In this document: positions 49,041 to 59,812 of the stretch, in pieces
Layout: each line of letters begins with the position of its first letter
Position numbering within the stretch: position 1 is the first letter of the stretch
NCBI RefSeq assembly: GCF_023650955.1
Contig: NZ_CP098039.1
Span: 248,001-312,000 of the forward strand
Length of the DNA: 64,000 bases
DNA from: Thermosynechococcus sp. HN-54
GTDB taxonomy: Bacteria; Cyanobacteriota; Cyanobacteriia; Thermosynechococcales; Thermosynechococcaceae
Direction: 5' to 3'
Made by a program: the position numbers and the translations under genes
The notes under the pieces: model-generated
The model's database searches: none
Seen by the model: the letters and a program-made list of their open reading frames with translations, nothing else
What the model was told of the DNA's origin: nothing

Positions 49041-50060
49041 TTAGCTTGGCCAATTGACCCAGTCTTGGGGCTTGAGAAAGGTGGTGTACAGTTCCGCTTC
49101 GCGGCTGTTGGGTTCCGGTGTATAGCCATATTCCCAGCGCACAAGGGGGGGCAGTGACATCAAAATCGACTCGGTGCGACCATTGGTTTGCAGGCCAAAG
49201 ATGGTGCCGCGGTCATAGACAAGGTTGAATTCCACATAGCGGCCGCGACGATAGAGCTGAAATTGCCGCTCGCGATCGCCATACTCAAGGTGACGCCGCC
49301 GTTCCACAATCGGTAGGTAGGCCTCTAGAAACGCTTGACCACAGCTTTGAATAAAGGCAAAGAGGTCTTCCCACGAACGATTGCCAATGGAACCCACCTT
49401 TTGGCTGTAGCGAGCGGCCTCGCCATCGGGATGGGGACCACGGTAAAGCTCGCGATCGCTGCCATCTTGGTAGTCAAAGAAAATCCCGCCCACGCCACGG
49501 GTTTCGCCGCGATGCTTCAGGTAAAAGTATTCATCGCACCAGCGCTTAAAAACAGGATAGTATTCGCTGTGGTGGCGATCGCAGGCAGCCTTATGGACTT
49601 GGTGAAAATGCTTAGCATCCTCGGCAAAGGGGTAGTAAGGGGTCAAATCTGCGCCACCGCCAAACCACCACACAGGGCCTGCTTCAAAATAGCGGTAGTT
49701 CAAATGCACCGTTGGCACATAGGGATTGCGGGGATGGAGCACCATTGAGGTACCCGTGGCATAGAAGCCATGACCCGCCGCCTCCGGCCGCTGTGCCAAG
49801 ATTGAGGGCGGCAACTGCTCCCCCCACACTTCTGAGAAATTGACCCCTCCCTGCTCCAGAAGCTGGCCATTTTTCATCACCCGCGAGCGACCGCCCCCCC
49901 CTTCGGGACGTTGCCAACTGTCTTCATGAAAGCGGGCACCGCCATCGGTTGCCTCTAAGGCCTGACAAATCTGATCCTGTAGGTCTTTGAGAAACGTGGC
50001 CACCCGTTGACGCGAGTCGCTCGGCACAGTAGGAGGGGTAGCAGAAGTTGCAATAGTCAT
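49041..50060 (-). CDS. hemF: oxygen-dependent coproporphyrinogen III oxidase
   Basis: The 339-residue enzyme converts coproporphyrinogen III to protoporphyrinogen IX in heme and chlorophyll synthesis. Typical segments are the [10 protein letters not shown] and [16 protein letters not shown] stretches, [17 protein letters not shown] and [15 protein letters not shown] 50060 is chosen over a start 14 codons upstream, because the longer form adds a non-conserved tail. It is immediately followed by Ccs1. Confidence 0.93.
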   Translation of the reverse strand: MTIATSATPPTVPSDSRQRVATFLKDLQDQICQALEATDGGARFHEDSWQRPEGGGGRSRVMKNGQLLEQGGVNFSEVWGEQLPPSILAQRPEAAGHGFYATGTSMVLHPRNPYVPTVHLNYRYFEAGPVWWFGGGADLTPYYPFAEDAKHFHQVHKAACDRHHSEYYPVFKRWCDEYFYLKHRGETRGVGGIFFDYQDGSDRELYRGPHPDGEAARYSQKVGSIGNRSWEDLFAFIQSCGQAFLEAYLPIVERRRHLEYGDRERQFQLYRRGRYVEFNLVYDRGTIFGLQTNGRTESILMSLPPLVRWEYGYTPEPNSREAELYTTFLKPQDWVNWPS

Positions 50061-50126
50061 AAGTAAATATCGAAATCCTAAATAAACGGTCTTCAGTGTC
50101 AAAAAAAAAGTCGCTTCAAAGCGTGT

Positions 50127-50768
50127 CTAGGCTTTATTGTACTGTTCTGCTAGCACTTGGGCGAACTTGGCGGCAAGGGCAGCCACCCACTGCTCATCCT
50201 GCTTGGTATAGCTGCGAGGGGCATTGGTGCCCAGAATCATCACCGTTTGCGCATCCACTGGTTGGCAGATCACCCCTTGGGTATTGGGGGGCAAATAGTC
50301 AAATTCAATGCGGCCGGGGTAAAGTGCCAGATCCACTAAATAGATGGGACGTTGGGTTTGCAGTGCTCGCTGAACAATCGCACCGGTGGCCGTCATAGAT
50401 TTTGGCCCAAGAATACCTCGCCGCAAGAGGGGGCGATCGCCCCGCCAAATGACGATGGACTTTGTAGGCGTATTCGTCAACAACGTGTAGGACAGCCACG
50501 CCAGTTCAGTTTTCAACTCAGGGGAGAGATCTGCCGCTAGCTCAAACCCTTCTTCACCTTCGAGGATCACCGCTTGCGGCGGACGGGGTTGCACCTGCTG
50601 CCAAATCAGCGTCGTCAAAATCAATACCGCTGCCAAGATCACCCCCACAACATCAGCGCGGGCTTGCGAGGGCGTTAGCATTGGCGTCAAGAGGCGATTG
50701 ACGAGGAGCAGTGTGCCTCCCAAAACCCCCGTTGCTAGGGGTAAATAGCGCAGAAATTGATCCGTCAT
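50127..50768 (-). CDS. cofactor assembly factor of complex C, CCB2/CCB4 type
   Basis: The 213-residue protein has two N-terminal membrane helices (about 10-30 and 40-60) and a soluble domain ending in a conserved region around YLPPNTQGVICQPVDAQ. It matches the family (DUF2930) whose plant and algal members CCB2 and CCB4 attach heme ci to cytochrome b6 at the stromal side. In cyanobacteria a single gene probably serves this role. It precedes hemF by 66 bp on the same strand. Confidence 0.78.
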   Translation of the reverse strand: MTDQFLRYLPLATGVLGGTLLLVNRLLTPMLTPSQARADVVGVILAAVLILTTLIWQQVQPRPPQAVILEGEEGFELAADLSPELKTELAWLSYTLLTNTPTKSIVIWRGDRPLLRRGILGPKSMTATGAIVQRALQTQRPIYLVDLALYPGRIEFDYLPPNTQGVICQPVDAQTVMILGTNAPRSYTKQDEQWVAALAAKFAQVLAEQYNKA

Positions 50769-50853
50769 CTAAAATTTTGAAAAATTCTCTGACAGTCCCT
50801 GTATTTATTATTCAGTAAGCCTGATGTGGCGGTGTTGTGGAGTGAATTTGGCA

Positions 50854-51381
50854 ATGCAAGGACAAGGGTTCCTCCAGGCAGGCCAGCGAGCGATCGCGGC
50901 TTTTGGACTAGTGACTTTCAGCCTTTGCGGTCAGCTTTCCTCTACCCTTGCCACCGCCCCCCCACCTACCACAACCGAACCAAGGGTTGCCCCCCTGCGC
51001 CTAGAAATTAGCCTATCGCGGCGCCAATTGACCCTCTATCAAGGGCAAACTCCCCTGCGGCGGTATCCAGTGGCCGTGGGTCGGCCGGGGTGGGAGACCC
51101 CCACGGGTCAATTTCAAATTCGCGAGATGATTCGCAATCCCGCTTGGAAAAACCCCTTTACAGGTGCCGTCATTGCCGGTGGACATCCGCGGAATCCCTT
51201 GGGGCGGCGTTGGATTGGCTTTTGGAGTGACGGCAAAAATTGGGTTGGACTCCACGGTACCCCAAATCCGGATTCCATTGGCCATGCCGTCTCCCATGGT
51301 TGTGTGCGCATGTATAACCACCACATTGAGGAGCTTTTTGAAAAAGTAAAGCTGGGTGTGCCCGTAATTGTCGTGCGCTAG
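50854..51381 (+). CDS. L,D-transpeptidase (YkuD family)
   Basis: The 175-residue protein has a signal-like hydrophobic segment (IAAFGLVTFSL, 14-24) ending near TLATA. It then has a YkuD domain with SHGCVRM, in which Cys150 is the catalytic residue and His148 assists, plus H134 in LHGTPN. It cross-links peptidoglycan by 3-3 bonds. A start at 50824 would add ten residues before the signal. The stop shares CTAG with the convergent CPBP gene. Confidence 0.9.
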   Translation: MQGQGFLQAGQRAIAAFGLVTFSLCGQLSSTLATAPPPTTTEPRVAPLRLEISLSRRQLTLYQGQTPLRRYPVAVGRPGWETPTGQFQIREMIRNPAWKNPFTGAVIAGGHPRNPLGRRWIGFWSDGKNWVGLHGTPNPDSIGHAVSHGCVRMYNHHIEELFEKVKLGVPVIVVR

Positions 51382-52742
51382 AAAGGAGCGACAAGGGCTG
51401 CGCCAAAAAAGACAACGGCGATCGCATCCACTAGGCCATGGAGCATGACCCCTGCCCAGAGGCGCTGTGTACAGGCAAACGTCAGGCAGTAAAAGAGGGA
51501 GGCCAATGTTGCCATGAGAATATAAACTCCTCGGTAGGCCATGAGGGGCAGTTGAATATCGGCATTCGGCTCATTACCCACATGAAGAACGCCAAAGAGG
51601 AGCGAACAAATGAGAATGGCGCCCCAAGCAATGACCACCGGACGCTGGCGATCGCCCCCATACTGCTGCAACAGATCCCGCACGAAAATCATCAAGCCAC
51701 TGCGAAAGAGTGCCTCCTCAAAAATGCCCACCCGCATTGCAAAGAGGGTGACATAAACAAACACCTCTAGGGGCGAGGGCGTGAAGTTGAATTCCGCCAA
51801 GGGCAAAAAGCCCAATAGACTTCCCAAGGGCACCATGGTCACTAGAGCCGCCAAGAACATTCCCGCCAATAAACGGGCATCGCGCCAGCGGGGTTCAAAG
51901 CTATAGCCAAAGTGCGATCGCCCCAGCCCACTGCCAAAAATGATCACAAGAATAAACAGTTGCAGCGCCACAAAAGGACCAAAGCGAAAGTAGGGTCTCG
52001 AGAACCAGTAGAGGCTAAAAAGCGAGACCGCAATTAAGGGAATGTCGTGCAGTCCCAATCCCTTTGGGGTCGCCCGTGGGGGGTGTCGCCGCTGCCAATC
52101 GCCCCAAGCACAGAGGAAGAGATAAATGGGCGTAATGATGAACCCTTCAGTGTACTCCTTGGGAAAGGCTGGCGAGATCAGCCCACTATGGCTGAGCAAC
52201 AAGTAGAGCGCTGCTCCGCTGATCCAAGCCCACAACAGCGGCGTCGGCGTAGTTTTCTGCCGCAGCAGGCAAGGAACCTGTACCATTGCCCACACTCCCC
52301 CGAGAAAGATCAGCAAGTTCAGCCACGGCTGATCAGCAAAGATTAAATTGGTGAGAACCCGCTGCCAAGGAAAGCGGCCTGCTTGGGGGAGCATCAAGCC
52401 AATGGCAATGTACAGTGCCAAACTTAGGAGCAACCGTTGCGGCCACCGTTGAGCCATCCGTCTAAAATCCCGCTCGCCGCTTGCCCACCACAGCACGGGG
52501 AAACCGCCAATGATCACGATGGCGGCAGCTTCCACGAGACTTTCTGGCCACGGCCAAGGGGTTAATGACAAGTAGTGGAGGTAGAGCAGTTGTGCCAAAA
52601 ACCACAGACCACAGGCTGCGATCGCTGTCTGTTGCTCTCGGCGCGTTGAAAATCGGGGTAACCTGAGAAAAGCTTGGGGGGCTTTGGTCAACCAGTTCCT
52701 GAGCGGTGGTATCAACTGGCTAATCTCTTGAAGAAGCGGCAT
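51378..52742 (-). CDS. CPBP-family intramembrane protease
   Basis: The 454-residue protein has about ten membrane helices. The CPBP/CAAX protease signature is near residue 330 ([16 protein letters not shown]), with two glutamates and the arginine of EExxxR. A later helix has FGVLHVGN, and LHGLVDA carries the last histidine. Roles range from prenyl-protein processing to bacteriocin immunity; here it is unknown. Its start is divergent to pheS. Confidence 0.8.
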   Translation of the reverse strand: MPLLQEISQLIPPLRNWLTKAPQAFLRLPRFSTRREQQTAIAACGLWFLAQLLYLHYLSLTPWPWPESLVEAAAIVIIGGFPVLWWASGERDFRRMAQRWPQRLLLSLALYIAIGLMLPQAGRFPWQRVLTNLIFADQPWLNLLIFLGGVWAMVQVPCLLRQKTTPTPLLWAWISGAALYLLLSHSGLISPAFPKEYTEGFIITPIYLFLCAWGDWQRRHPPRATPKGLGLHDIPLIAVSLFSLYWFSRPYFRFGPFVALQLFILVIIFGSGLGRSHFGYSFEPRWRDARLLAGMFLAALVTMVPLGSLLGFLPLAEFNFTPSPLEVFVYVTLFAMRVGIFEEALFRSGLMIFVRDLLQQYGGDRQRPVVIAWGAILICSLLFGVLHVGNEPNADIQLPLMAYRGVYILMATLASLFYCLTFACTQRLWAGVMLHGLVDAIAVVFFGAALVAPF

Positions 52743-52779
52743 TGGAGAACCATCGCGATCGCAACTGCGGGCATAGCGT

Positions 52780-52785
52780 TATAAT
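52780..52785 (+). promoter_or_regulatory. -10 box of pheS
   Basis: A perfect TATAAT lies about 7-10 bases before the expected start of transcription near 52792-52795, 83 bp before the pheS ATG. The opposite strand reads TATAAC over 52778-52783, which could serve the divergent CPBP gene, so this may be a shared divergent promoter. No good -35 is apparent. Confidence 0.5.
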
Positions 52786-52794
52786 CAAGGCTTA

Positions 52795-52811
52795 TTCCCA
52801 ATACGTGGGAA
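52795..52811 (+). promoter_or_regulatory. hairpin at the 5' end of the pheS leader
   Basis: TTCCCA (52795-52800) pairs with TGGGAA (52806-52811) around a five-base loop, and TGTTTT follows. Its position at the predicted transcript start fits an operator, a 5'-stabilising hairpin or a weak attenuator. No leader peptide rich in Phe was found between it and the ATG. Confidence 0.4.
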
Positions 52812-52867
52812 TGTTTTATCTTGACCGAAATTGTTGCCATTTGTGCACCCCGCAATCGCATTTTGCC

Positions 52868-53878
52868 ATGACGACCCCCACCCTTGATCGTGACCTGCTC
52901 AGCCAACAACTTAAAGATTTAGAAGCCAAAGCCCTGCAGGCGATCGCCACAGCCAGCAGCCTCGATACCCTAGAACAACTGCGTGTGGCCTACCTTGGCA
53001 AAAAAGGGGAACTCTCGCAAATTCTCGCCCTCATGGGGAAATTGCCCCCTAGCGATCGCCCCACCATCGGTACCCTTGCCAATACCCTCAAGGAAAAACT
53101 GCTCCAAGAACTAGAAGCACGCCGAGAAACCCTCCAAGCCGAAAAAATTGCTGCTCAATTGGCAGCTGAGAGCTTGGATGTGACGATGCCGGGTGTGTTT
53201 CGCCCCCAAGGCCACATTCACCCCCTCAATAGCACCATTGACCGCATCCTCGATATTTTTGTGGGTCTCGGCTATACCGTTGCCAATGGCCCAGAAATGG
53301 AAACTGACTACTACAACTTTGAAGCCCTCAACACCCCTGCGGATCACCCTGCTCGCGATATGCAGGATACGTTCTACCTGCCGGATGGTAATCTCCTGCG
53401 CACCCACACCTCATCAGTGCAGATTCGCTACATGGAACTCAACGATCCGCCCATCCGCATTGTTGCCCCTGGGCGCTGCTACCGCCGCGACACTGAAGAT
53501 GCCACCCATGCCGCCGTCTTCCATCAGATTGAAATTTTGGCAGTGGATGAGGGGCTGACGTTTACGGATCTCAAGGGCACTGTCACCACCTTCCTCGCGG
53601 AACTGTTTGGCGAAGTTCCAATTCGTTTCCGCGCGAGCTATTTTCCCTTTACGGAACCCTCCGCCGAAGTAGATGTGCAGTGGCAGGGGCGCTGGCTAGA
53701 GGTGATGGGCTGTGGCATGGTGGATCCCGCTGTCTTGAAAAATGTGGGCTACGATCCAGAGGTCTATACGGGCTTTGCTGCCGGATTTGGCGTGGAGCGG
53801 TTTGCCATGGTGCTGCATCAAATTGATGACATTCGCCGCTTTTACACCAGTGATTTGCGCTTTCTGCGGCAGTTTTAG
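52868..53878 (+). CDS. pheS: phenylalanyl-tRNA synthetase alpha subunit
   Basis: The 336-residue catalytic subunit has a coiled N-terminus (residues 5-85), then class II motifs: [10 protein letters not shown] and DTFYL...LLRTHTSS (about 155-185), the motif 2 arginine at [12 protein letters not shown], and motif 3 with [14 protein letters not shown] longer frame from 52742 extends through the promoter and is rejected. PheS works with PheT, which is encoded at 20033-22498. Confidence 0.95.
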   Translation: MTTPTLDRDLLSQQLKDLEAKALQAIATASSLDTLEQLRVAYLGKKGELSQILALMGKLPPSDRPTIGTLANTLKEKLLQELEARRETLQAEKIAAQLAAESLDVTMPGVFRPQGHIHPLNSTIDRILDIFVGLGYTVANGPEMETDYYNFEALNTPADHPARDMQDTFYLPDGNLLRTHTSSVQIRYMELNDPPIRIVAPGRCYRRDTEDATHAAVFHQIEILAVDEGLTFTDLKGTVTTFLAELFGEVPIRFRASYFPFTEPSAEVDVQWQGRWLEVMGCGMVDPAVLKNVGYDPEVYTGFAAGFGVERFAMVLHQIDDIRRFYTSDLRFLRQF

Positions 53879-53890
53879 GAGGGCAGAGCC

Positions 53891-54526
53891 TTGGCTGAAC
53901 CCCGTCTGCTCGCTGTGCTTAACGGTAAGGGAGGCGTTGGCAAAACCACAACGGCAATCAACCTAGCAGCCACCTATGCCGAGCAGTACAAAGTGTTGTT
54001 GGTGGATACGGATCCCCAAGCCTCAGCCACCTGGTGGTTTCAGCGCAGTGGACAATCCATGGGCTTTGATTTGGCGCAGGAGGTCAACCCCACGCTCCTC
54101 AGCAAGGTGCGCCAGCTCTCTGGCTATGACTTAATTGTCGTGGATACCCCCCCTGCCTTGGCATCCAGTGCCCTTGCAGCAATTGTACCCATTGCCGACT
54201 ATCTGGTGCTGCCCACCCCCCCCGCCCCCATTGATCTAGCCGCCCTCATTGAAACAGTGAAGCAAGTGGTGCAACCGTCTAAAGTTCCTCACCGCGTTTT
54301 GCTCACCCGCGTTGATCCCCGCTGTGTCAATGAAGCCCTCGAAGCCCAAAATACGCTTTTGCAGTTGGGCGTAGCCGCCTGCCACTCCTTTATCCGCGCC
54401 TACAAAGCCCACGAACGGGCGGCTCTCGACGGCGTACCCATTACCCAATGGAAAGGCAAACAGGCCAAAGAAGCCCAAGCAGATTACCGCCGTGTTGCCG
54501 AAGAACTACAGCGGGACTGGCGATAA
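53891..54526 (+). CDS. ParA-family ATPase
   Basis: The 211-residue protein has a deviant Walker A ([12 protein letters not shown], 11-22), the A' motif VDTDPQ and Walker [12 protein letters not shown] 53891 is fixed by AGGAGGG at 53877-53883, eight bases before it and overlapping the pheS stop. No parB-like partner is adjacent, so it is not a classic chromosome-partition pair. It may position a cellular cargo, but which one cannot be read from sequence. Confidence 0.88.
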   Translation: MAEPRLLAVLNGKGGVGKTTTAINLAATYAEQYKVLLVDTDPQASATWWFQRSGQSMGFDLAQEVNPTLLSKVRQLSGYDLIVVDTPPALASSALAAIVPIADYLVLPTPPAPIDLAALIETVKQVVQPSKVPHRVLLTRVDPRCVNEALEAQNTLLQLGVAACHSFIRAYKAHERAALDGVPITQWKGKQAKEAQADYRRVAEELQRDWR

Positions 54527-54653
54527 CAGGGGGCGATCGCCCCAAGGGTAGCGAAGGTCACCAAACTCCCAAAGGGGAATCTGTACTCTAAAATCTAGAT
54601 CCGCACTTAAATGATTTTGTTCTCCCTTGTCTCCGAATTGAGGTCAACAGAGC

Positions 54654-57260
54654 GTGGACACAACCGTACTCAGCCAATACCGTCAGCAAACCCAAGAACG
54701 TGCTGCTTTGGGGATTCCCCCCTTGCCCTTGACGGCGGCAGAAACCTCAGCGGTCTGTGATCTACTGCAACACCCCCCAGCGGGAGAGGAAGACTACCTA
54801 CTGTACCTGATTCGCGATCGCGTGCCCCCCGGTGTGGATGAAGCGGCCTACATTAAAGCTGGGTTTTTGACAGCGATCGCCAAGGGAGAACTGACTAGTC
54901 CTCTCATCACCCCCGTTGCCGCCGTTGAACTCCTAGGGACAATGTTGGGGGGTTACAATGTCCAATCCCTGATTGACCTGCTGCGCCATGAGACCCCAGC
55001 ACTTGCCAGTGCAGCAGCCAAAGCCCTGAGCCACATCCTCTTGGTCTATGACGCCTTTCACGACGTCCAAGATCTGATGCACCAAGGCAATCCCTACGCC
55101 CGCCAAGTGATGGAATCTTGGGCCAATGGGGATTGGTTTACCTGTCGTGATCCGCTACCAGAGGCCATTACCGTCACGGTTTTTAAGGTGGACGGCGAAA
55201 CCAATACCGATGACCTCTCCCCTGCCCCCCATGCCACTACCCGTCCCGATATTCCCCTGCACGCTACAGTGATGCTCGAAACCCGCTTGCCGGGAGCACT
55301 ACAAATCATTGCCGAACTCAAGCAAAAGGGGTATCCCCTTGCCTATGTGGGGGATGTGGTTGGCACCGGTTCCTCCCGCAAGTCCGCCACCAACTCCGTG
55401 ATTTGGCACATTGGCCGTGACATTCCCTGCGTCCCCAATAAACGGACAGGGGGTGTTTGTCTCGGTGGCAAAATTGCCCCCATTTTCTTCAACACCATGG
55501 AGGACTCCGGCGCGCTGCCCATTGAGTGCGATGTCACCCGAATGAATATGGGGGACGTGATCACGATTTATCCCTATCGAGGCGAAATCACCAATGAAGC
55601 GGGAGAGGTGATTAGTCGCTTTACTCTCAAGCCCGATACCCTCTTGGACGAAGTGCGGGCGGGGGGCCGCATTCCCCTTCTCATTGGTCGTACCCTCACT
55701 GACAAAGCACGGGCTGCCCTTGGCCTAGAACCCAGTCCCCTCTTTACCCGTCCCAAGCCCCCCGTCGAGAGCAGTAAGGGCTATACCTTGGCGCAAAAAA
55801 TCGTTGGCAAAGCCTGTGGTCTCCCTGGTGTCCGCCCGGGCACCTACTGCGAACCGGTCATGACCACGGTTGGCTCGCAGGATACGACAGGCCCGATGAC
55901 CCGTGATGAACTCAAGGAGCTGGCCTGCCTTGGCTTTGGTGCCGATTTGGTGTTGCAAAGTTTCTGCCATACAGCAGCCTATCCCAAGCCCATTGACATC
56001 AAAACCCACAAAGAGCTGCCCGACTTTATCACCTCGCGGGGTGGCGTCTCGCTGCGACCGGGGGATGGCATTATTCACTCTTGGCTCAACCGCATGCTGC
56101 TACCCGATACCGTAGGCACCGGGGGCGATTCCCATACCCGTTTTCCCTTGGGCATTTCCTTCCCAGCAGGTTCTGGCTTGGTGGCTTTTGCGGCGGCCTT
56201 GGGGGTGATGCCCTTGGATATGCCGGAGTCGGTGCTGGTGCGCTTCAAAGGTTCGTTGCAGCCGGGGGTGACGCTGCGGGACATTGTCAATGCCATTCCC
56301 TATGTGGCCATTCAGCAGGGCAAGCTCACCATCGCCAAGGAAAATAAAAAGAATGTGTTTTCCGGACGGATCATGGAAATGGAGGGGCTGCCAGACTTGC
56401 AACTGGAGCAGGCCTTTGAACTGACCGATGCTACAGCGGAGCGATCGGCAGCAGGCTGCACCATTAAACTCAGTGAAGAAACAGTGGCGACCTACCTGCG
56501 CTCGAATGTGGTACTGCTCAAGAACATGGTGGCTCGCGGCTATGGCGATGCCCGTACAATTCTGCGGCGGATGAAAAAAATGGAGGCGTGGTTGGCCAAT
56601 CCCAGTCTTCTCTCTGCGGATCCGGACGCTGAGTATGCCGATATCATTGAGGTCGATCTCGATCAAATCAAAGAACCCTTGGTAGCGGCGCCCAATGATC
56701 CCGACAATATCAAAACCCTCTCAGAATGTGCGGGAGATGCGGTGCAGGAGGTCTTTATTGGTTCTTGCATGACGAATATCGGTCACTACCGTGCCGCAGC
56801 CAAGGTTCTTGAAGGAGAAGGCCCCGTCAAAGTTCGCCTCTGGATTGCGCCGCCGACGCGCATGGATGAGCAACAGTTGCGTGAAGAGGGCTACTACAGC
56901 ATTTTTGCTGCGGCTGGCGCACGAATGGAGCTGCCGGGCTGCTCCCTGTGTATGGGAAATCAAGCTCGCGTTGCTGACAACACCACCGTTTTTTCCACCT
57001 CCACACGGAACTTCAATAACCGCATGGGCAAAGGGGCACGGGTCTATCTCGGATCCGCAGAGCTAGCAGCAGTCTGTGCCCTGCTGGGGCGTATTCCCAC
57101 CCGCGAGGAGTACCTGGCGATCGTGACGCGGAAAATTGATCCCTTTGCAGCGGATCTCTATCGCTACCTCTACTTTGACCAAATTCCCGACTACGAAAAC
57201 CAAGGCCGCCTCATTTCCAAAGAGGAGGAAGCGAAGCTAGTAGCCAGTATTGGCGGCTAG
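54654..57260 (+). CDS. acnB: bifunctional aconitate hydratase 2 / 2-methylisocitrate dehydratase
   Basis: The 868-residue AcnB interconverts citrate and isocitrate, and it also acts on 2-methylisocitrate in some bacteria. Its N-terminal HEAT-like domain (10-160) is followed by the swivel domain and the [4Fe-4S]-binding core: Cys705 in GSCMTN and Cys763/Cys766 in [12 protein letters not shown] 54654 follows GAGG at 54640-54643. The stop shares CTAG with the convergent fluC gene. Confidence 0.95.
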   Translation: MDTTVLSQYRQQTQERAALGIPPLPLTAAETSAVCDLLQHPPAGEEDYLLYLIRDRVPPGVDEAAYIKAGFLTAIAKGELTSPLITPVAAVELLGTMLGGYNVQSLIDLLRHETPALASAAAKALSHILLVYDAFHDVQDLMHQGNPYARQVMESWANGDWFTCRDPLPEAITVTVFKVDGETNTDDLSPAPHATTRPDIPLHATVMLETRLPGALQIIAELKQKGYPLAYVGDVVGTGSSRKSATNSVIWHIGRDIPCVPNKRTGGVCLGGKIAPIFFNTMEDSGALPIECDVTRMNMGDVITIYPYRGEITNEAGEVISRFTLKPDTLLDEVRAGGRIPLLIGRTLTDKARAALGLEPSPLFTRPKPPVESSKGYTLAQKIVGKACGLPGVRPGTYCEPVMTTVGSQDTTGPMTRDELKELACLGFGADLVLQSFCHTAAYPKPIDIKTHKELPDFITSRGGVSLRPGDGIIHSWLNRMLLPDTVGTGGDSHTRFPLGISFPAGSGLVAFAAALGVMPLDMPESVLVRFKGSLQPGVTLRDIVNAIPYVAIQQGKLTIAKENKKNVFSGRIMEMEGLPDLQLEQAFELTDATAERSAAGCTIKLSEETVATYLRSNVVLLKNMVARGYGDARTILRRMKKMEAWLANPSLLSADPDAEYADIIEVDLDQIKEPLVAAPNDPDNIKTLSECAGDAVQEVFIGSCMTNIGHYRAAAKVLEGEGPVKVRLWIAPPTRMDEQQLREEGYYSIFAAAGARMELPGCSLCMGNQARVADNTTVFSTSTRNFNNRMGKGARVYLGSAELAAVCALLGRIPTREEYLAIVTRKIDPFAADLYRYLYFDQIPDYENQGRLISKEEEAKLVASIGG

Positions 57261-57646
57261 CCGTTGATCTTAACCCAATGGGAGAAAGCGATACCGGCTT
57301 CCACACAAAGAAACCCAAGGATCGGCGTACTGAGCCAATAAAACCACGCAATGCGGGAGTAGCCTTCGCGGCGCAGGTTAGATACCTCGAGGGTAAATGT
57401 GGAAAAGGTGGTCAAAGACCCCAAAAATCCCACCGTGATGCCATAGCTGAGCCACAGCGGTGCCCCCCAACGGGCTAAAACATGGCTCAAAAAACCCATG
57501 AGAAAGGCACCCATGAGATTCACTGTCAAGGTACCAAACACAAGGGTGCCAAAGCGGCGATCGCTCCACAGACCCACATAATATCTGGTCAAGGCGCCGG
57601 GCACTGCCCCAATGGCAATGGCCAATAAACTCTCAGGGGCAATCAT
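57257..57646 (-). CDS. fluC: fluoride channel FluC/CrcB, copy A
   Basis: The 129-residue protein has four predicted helices with the family motif GALTRYY (about 16-22) and GSLTTFSTF (about 96-104), the site of the fluoride-coordinating residues. It exports fluoride passively. Its start overlaps the stop region of copy B by 14 bp. Two adjacent homologues suggest a heterodimeric channel, as in many Gram-positive and cyanobacterial genomes. Confidence 0.9.
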   Translation of the reverse strand: MIAPESLLAIAIGAVPGALTRYYVGLWSDRRFGTLVFGTLTVNLMGAFLMGFLSHVLARWGAPLWLSYGITVGFLGSLTTFSTFTLEVSNLRREGYSRIAWFYWLSTPILGFLCVEAGIAFSHWVKING

Positions 57647-58064
57647 CCCACTTCTCCCAGTGGGCTAGACTCCGCAGCGTTAAGCGGCTGCCCAACTCCA
57701 GTGCGAGCAACCCTAGTCCCATACTGCCAAGCCAGTAAAAGCCTTGGACGGCGGCATCCCTGATCCCCAATAGCTTATCGTTATCCAACTCGTAGGATGA
57801 AAAGGTAGTGTAGGAACCAATGAATCCCGTTGTCAAGAGTAGGCGCAAATCGGGGTGCAGGACAAACGTGCGGGCAAAGGCAAGGGGGGCAATCACCCCC
57901 AGCAAAAAGCAGCCCGTGACATTGACAACAAGCGTAGCAAAGGGCACATTGCCGGCAAGATAGGGTTCCAAATAGACCTCTAGTAAGAAGCGACTCAAGG
58001 CACCGGGGATGGCTCCAAGACTAACGGCCAACGCAGGGCGCAAGCGGGGATGCATCGAGATCAC
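57633..58064 (-). CDS. fluC: fluoride channel FluC/CrcB, copy B
   Basis: The 143-residue protein has the same fold with GALSRFLLE and GSYTTFSSYE motifs. It differs from copy A in both halves, so the two are paralogues, not a recent duplication. It starts within a four-base ATGA overlap of the antiporter upstream. The three genes therefore form one translation-coupled unit. Confidence 0.9.
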   Translation of the reverse strand: MISMHPRLRPALAVSLGAIPGALSRFLLEVYLEPYLAGNVPFATLVVNVTGCFLLGVIAPLAFARTFVLHPDLRLLLTTGFIGSYTTFSSYELDNDKLLGIRDAAVQGFYWLGSMGLGLLALELGSRLTLRSLAHWEKWDDCP

Positions 58065-59674
58065 GAGCGTGGCTCCTCCACAATCAACACAGGTCGAGTT
58101 GAGGTCTCAAGAATACTCTGACACACAGACCCCATGAGGACACGCTTGAGACCCTTTTGACCATGTTTGCCAAGAATGATTTCAGTCACATTGTACAGGG
58201 CAGCGGTATCCAAAATGGCTTCGGTAATCGGGCCAGCGGTCACAATGAAACGATAGCGAATATCTGCGAGGTACTGCTTAATTTGAGTTTCGAGTGTGGC
58301 CACTGCCTTGGGTTCAGGTACGTCCTGCACATGGAGAACAATCACTTCTGCATCGGCACGCCGCGCTAATTCCGCTGCCTTTTGCAGGACGTAGGGGGTG
58401 ACACTAGAAACATCCACCGGTGTTAAGAGAACCACCCGTGGTTGCAGCAGGACTTTGGTGGGATCCACCTCGCCCTTTTGCAGGAGTTTTGGCGCAAACG
58501 TGGGAATCGCCCATGCCCCCAAGGGAGCCGTAATCAGGATCGACAGGACAGCGATCGCCAGCATCGTTTCACCCCCCGCCACCCCAGCGGATAAGGGCAA
58601 AGCACCGATCGCCGCTTGCACCGTTGCCTTTGCGGAATTCCCCGGCAGTAAAAAGAGGCGTTCTGAGAGTGTCCAATTACTGCCAAGGGTGGAAAGATAC
58701 CAACCGATGCCGCGCCCAATCAAGGTACCCACTGCTAAAATCACCAAGCCCACGCCGAGGGAACTTTGCAACACCCCCAACTGGACACTGGCACCCAACA
58801 GCACAAAGAGAAAAATCTCTGCCACCTGCCACAGCACATCAAACCCCCCCCGCAATTGCCGCGCTAGGGGCGCATCCATCTCAATCAAGAAGAATCCTGC
58901 ACTCATAACTGCAAGGTAGCCGGAAAACAACGGCAGGCGATCGGCCAAGCCCACCGCCCCTAAGGCCACTGCTGCTGCCACCAGCGTCGTTTGCACCCGA
59001 TTTTGACTCCAGTTTTGCTTGACCAACAAAAAGACCAGTGCCCATGCCAAGCCATAGCCCACGATCAAGCCACCACCAATTTCAAGGAGTGCCTGCACAC
59101 TCACCCCCAAGGCTGGTGGCAAAGCCCCTAGGAATCCTGCCTCATGCTCAGACCCCATCAGCAGACTAAAAAGCAGCAGCACCACCACATCAGAAATGGC
59201 ACTGCCCGAGAGAATCGCATCACTAATGCCTTTGTCCACGCCCCAGCCTAAACTTTTTAGCCGTAGCATGCCTGGCACAATGACAGCCGGGGACTCTGGT
59301 GCCACGATCGCTCCCAATAATAGTCCTTGGCGCAAATCAAATCCCAGTAGGAGCATGGCCACCCCGGCCACAACTGCCATTTCACACAGTGCGGGTAATA
59401 CACCGAGGCGTAGCGCCACCGTGCCCTGTTGTGCCAACTTCTGGCGATCCAAGCCTAGCCCCGCCTTCATCAAAATCACCATCACCGCAACAGCCCGAAA
59501 GGTGGGGGCTGCCGTTAGGACATCGGTTTGCAACAAATTCAAGGCCGCAGGCCCGAGGACAATCCCGACGAGAATCATGCCGATCAAGGCCGGTGCCCCC
59601 AGTCGCCGTGCCAACTGACCCGCAAAGAATCCCAGCAGGAGAATCAGGGCAAGGGTTTCTAGAATGGCTGACAT
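58061..59674 (-). CDS. cation/proton antiporter with C-terminal UspA domain
   Basis: The 537-residue protein has an Na+/H+-exchanger-like membrane part of about 12 helices (residues 1-390), then a universal-stress domain with GKHGQKGLKRVLMGSV, the G-x2-G-x9-G(S) nucleotide motif. The ATG at 59674 is chosen because GAGG lies just upstream; a GTG five codons earlier overlaps that site. Antiporters of this class recur with fluoride channels in fluoride-resistance operons, so the substrate could be Na+, K+ or protons under fluoride stress. Confidence 0.85.
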   Translation of the reverse strand: MSAILETLALILLLGFFAGQLARRLGAPALIGMILVGIVLGPAALNLLQTDVLTAAPTFRAVAVMVILMKAGLGLDRQKLAQQGTVALRLGVLPALCEMAVVAGVAMLLLGFDLRQGLLLGAIVAPESPAVIVPGMLRLKSLGWGVDKGISDAILSGSAISDVVVLLLFSLLMGSEHEAGFLGALPPALGVSVQALLEIGGGLIVGYGLAWALVFLLVKQNWSQNRVQTTLVAAAVALGAVGLADRLPLFSGYLAVMSAGFFLIEMDAPLARQLRGGFDVLWQVAEIFLFVLLGASVQLGVLQSSLGVGLVILAVGTLIGRGIGWYLSTLGSNWTLSERLFLLPGNSAKATVQAAIGALPLSAGVAGGETMLAIAVLSILITAPLGAWAIPTFAPKLLQKGEVDPTKVLLQPRVVLLTPVDVSSVTPYVLQKAAELARRADAEVIVLHVQDVPEPKAVATLETQIKQYLADIRYRFIVTAGPITEAILDTAALYNVTEIILGKHGQKGLKRVLMGSVCQSILETSTRPVLIVEEPRS

Positions 59675-59778
59675 TGCTGCAAACCTCACTGTGACACCGA
59701 ACCCTACCCTATCGGATCATCAGGTCGATTTCCAATCCTCGGCGTCCCTAGCGATCGCCGCAAATCCCTTATATGCTC

Positions 59779-59784
59779 TATAGT
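59779..59784 (+). promoter_or_regulatory. -10 box of the Anbu gene
   Basis: TATAGT lies 29 bp before the ATG at 59813. It is in the divergent gap to the antiporter operon. No clear -35 was seen. Confidence 0.4.
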
Positions 59785-59812
59785 GCTTGGTTATTGGCGG
59801 AGCATAGGCAAG

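Noticed and set aside
52742-52867. N-terminal extension of pheS
   Set aside because: It runs through the TATAAT box and hairpin and does not align with PheS.
54530-54543. GGGGCGATCGCCCC as a terminator after parA
   Set aside because: It contains HIP1, lacks a T-run, and such palindromes are common in this genome.
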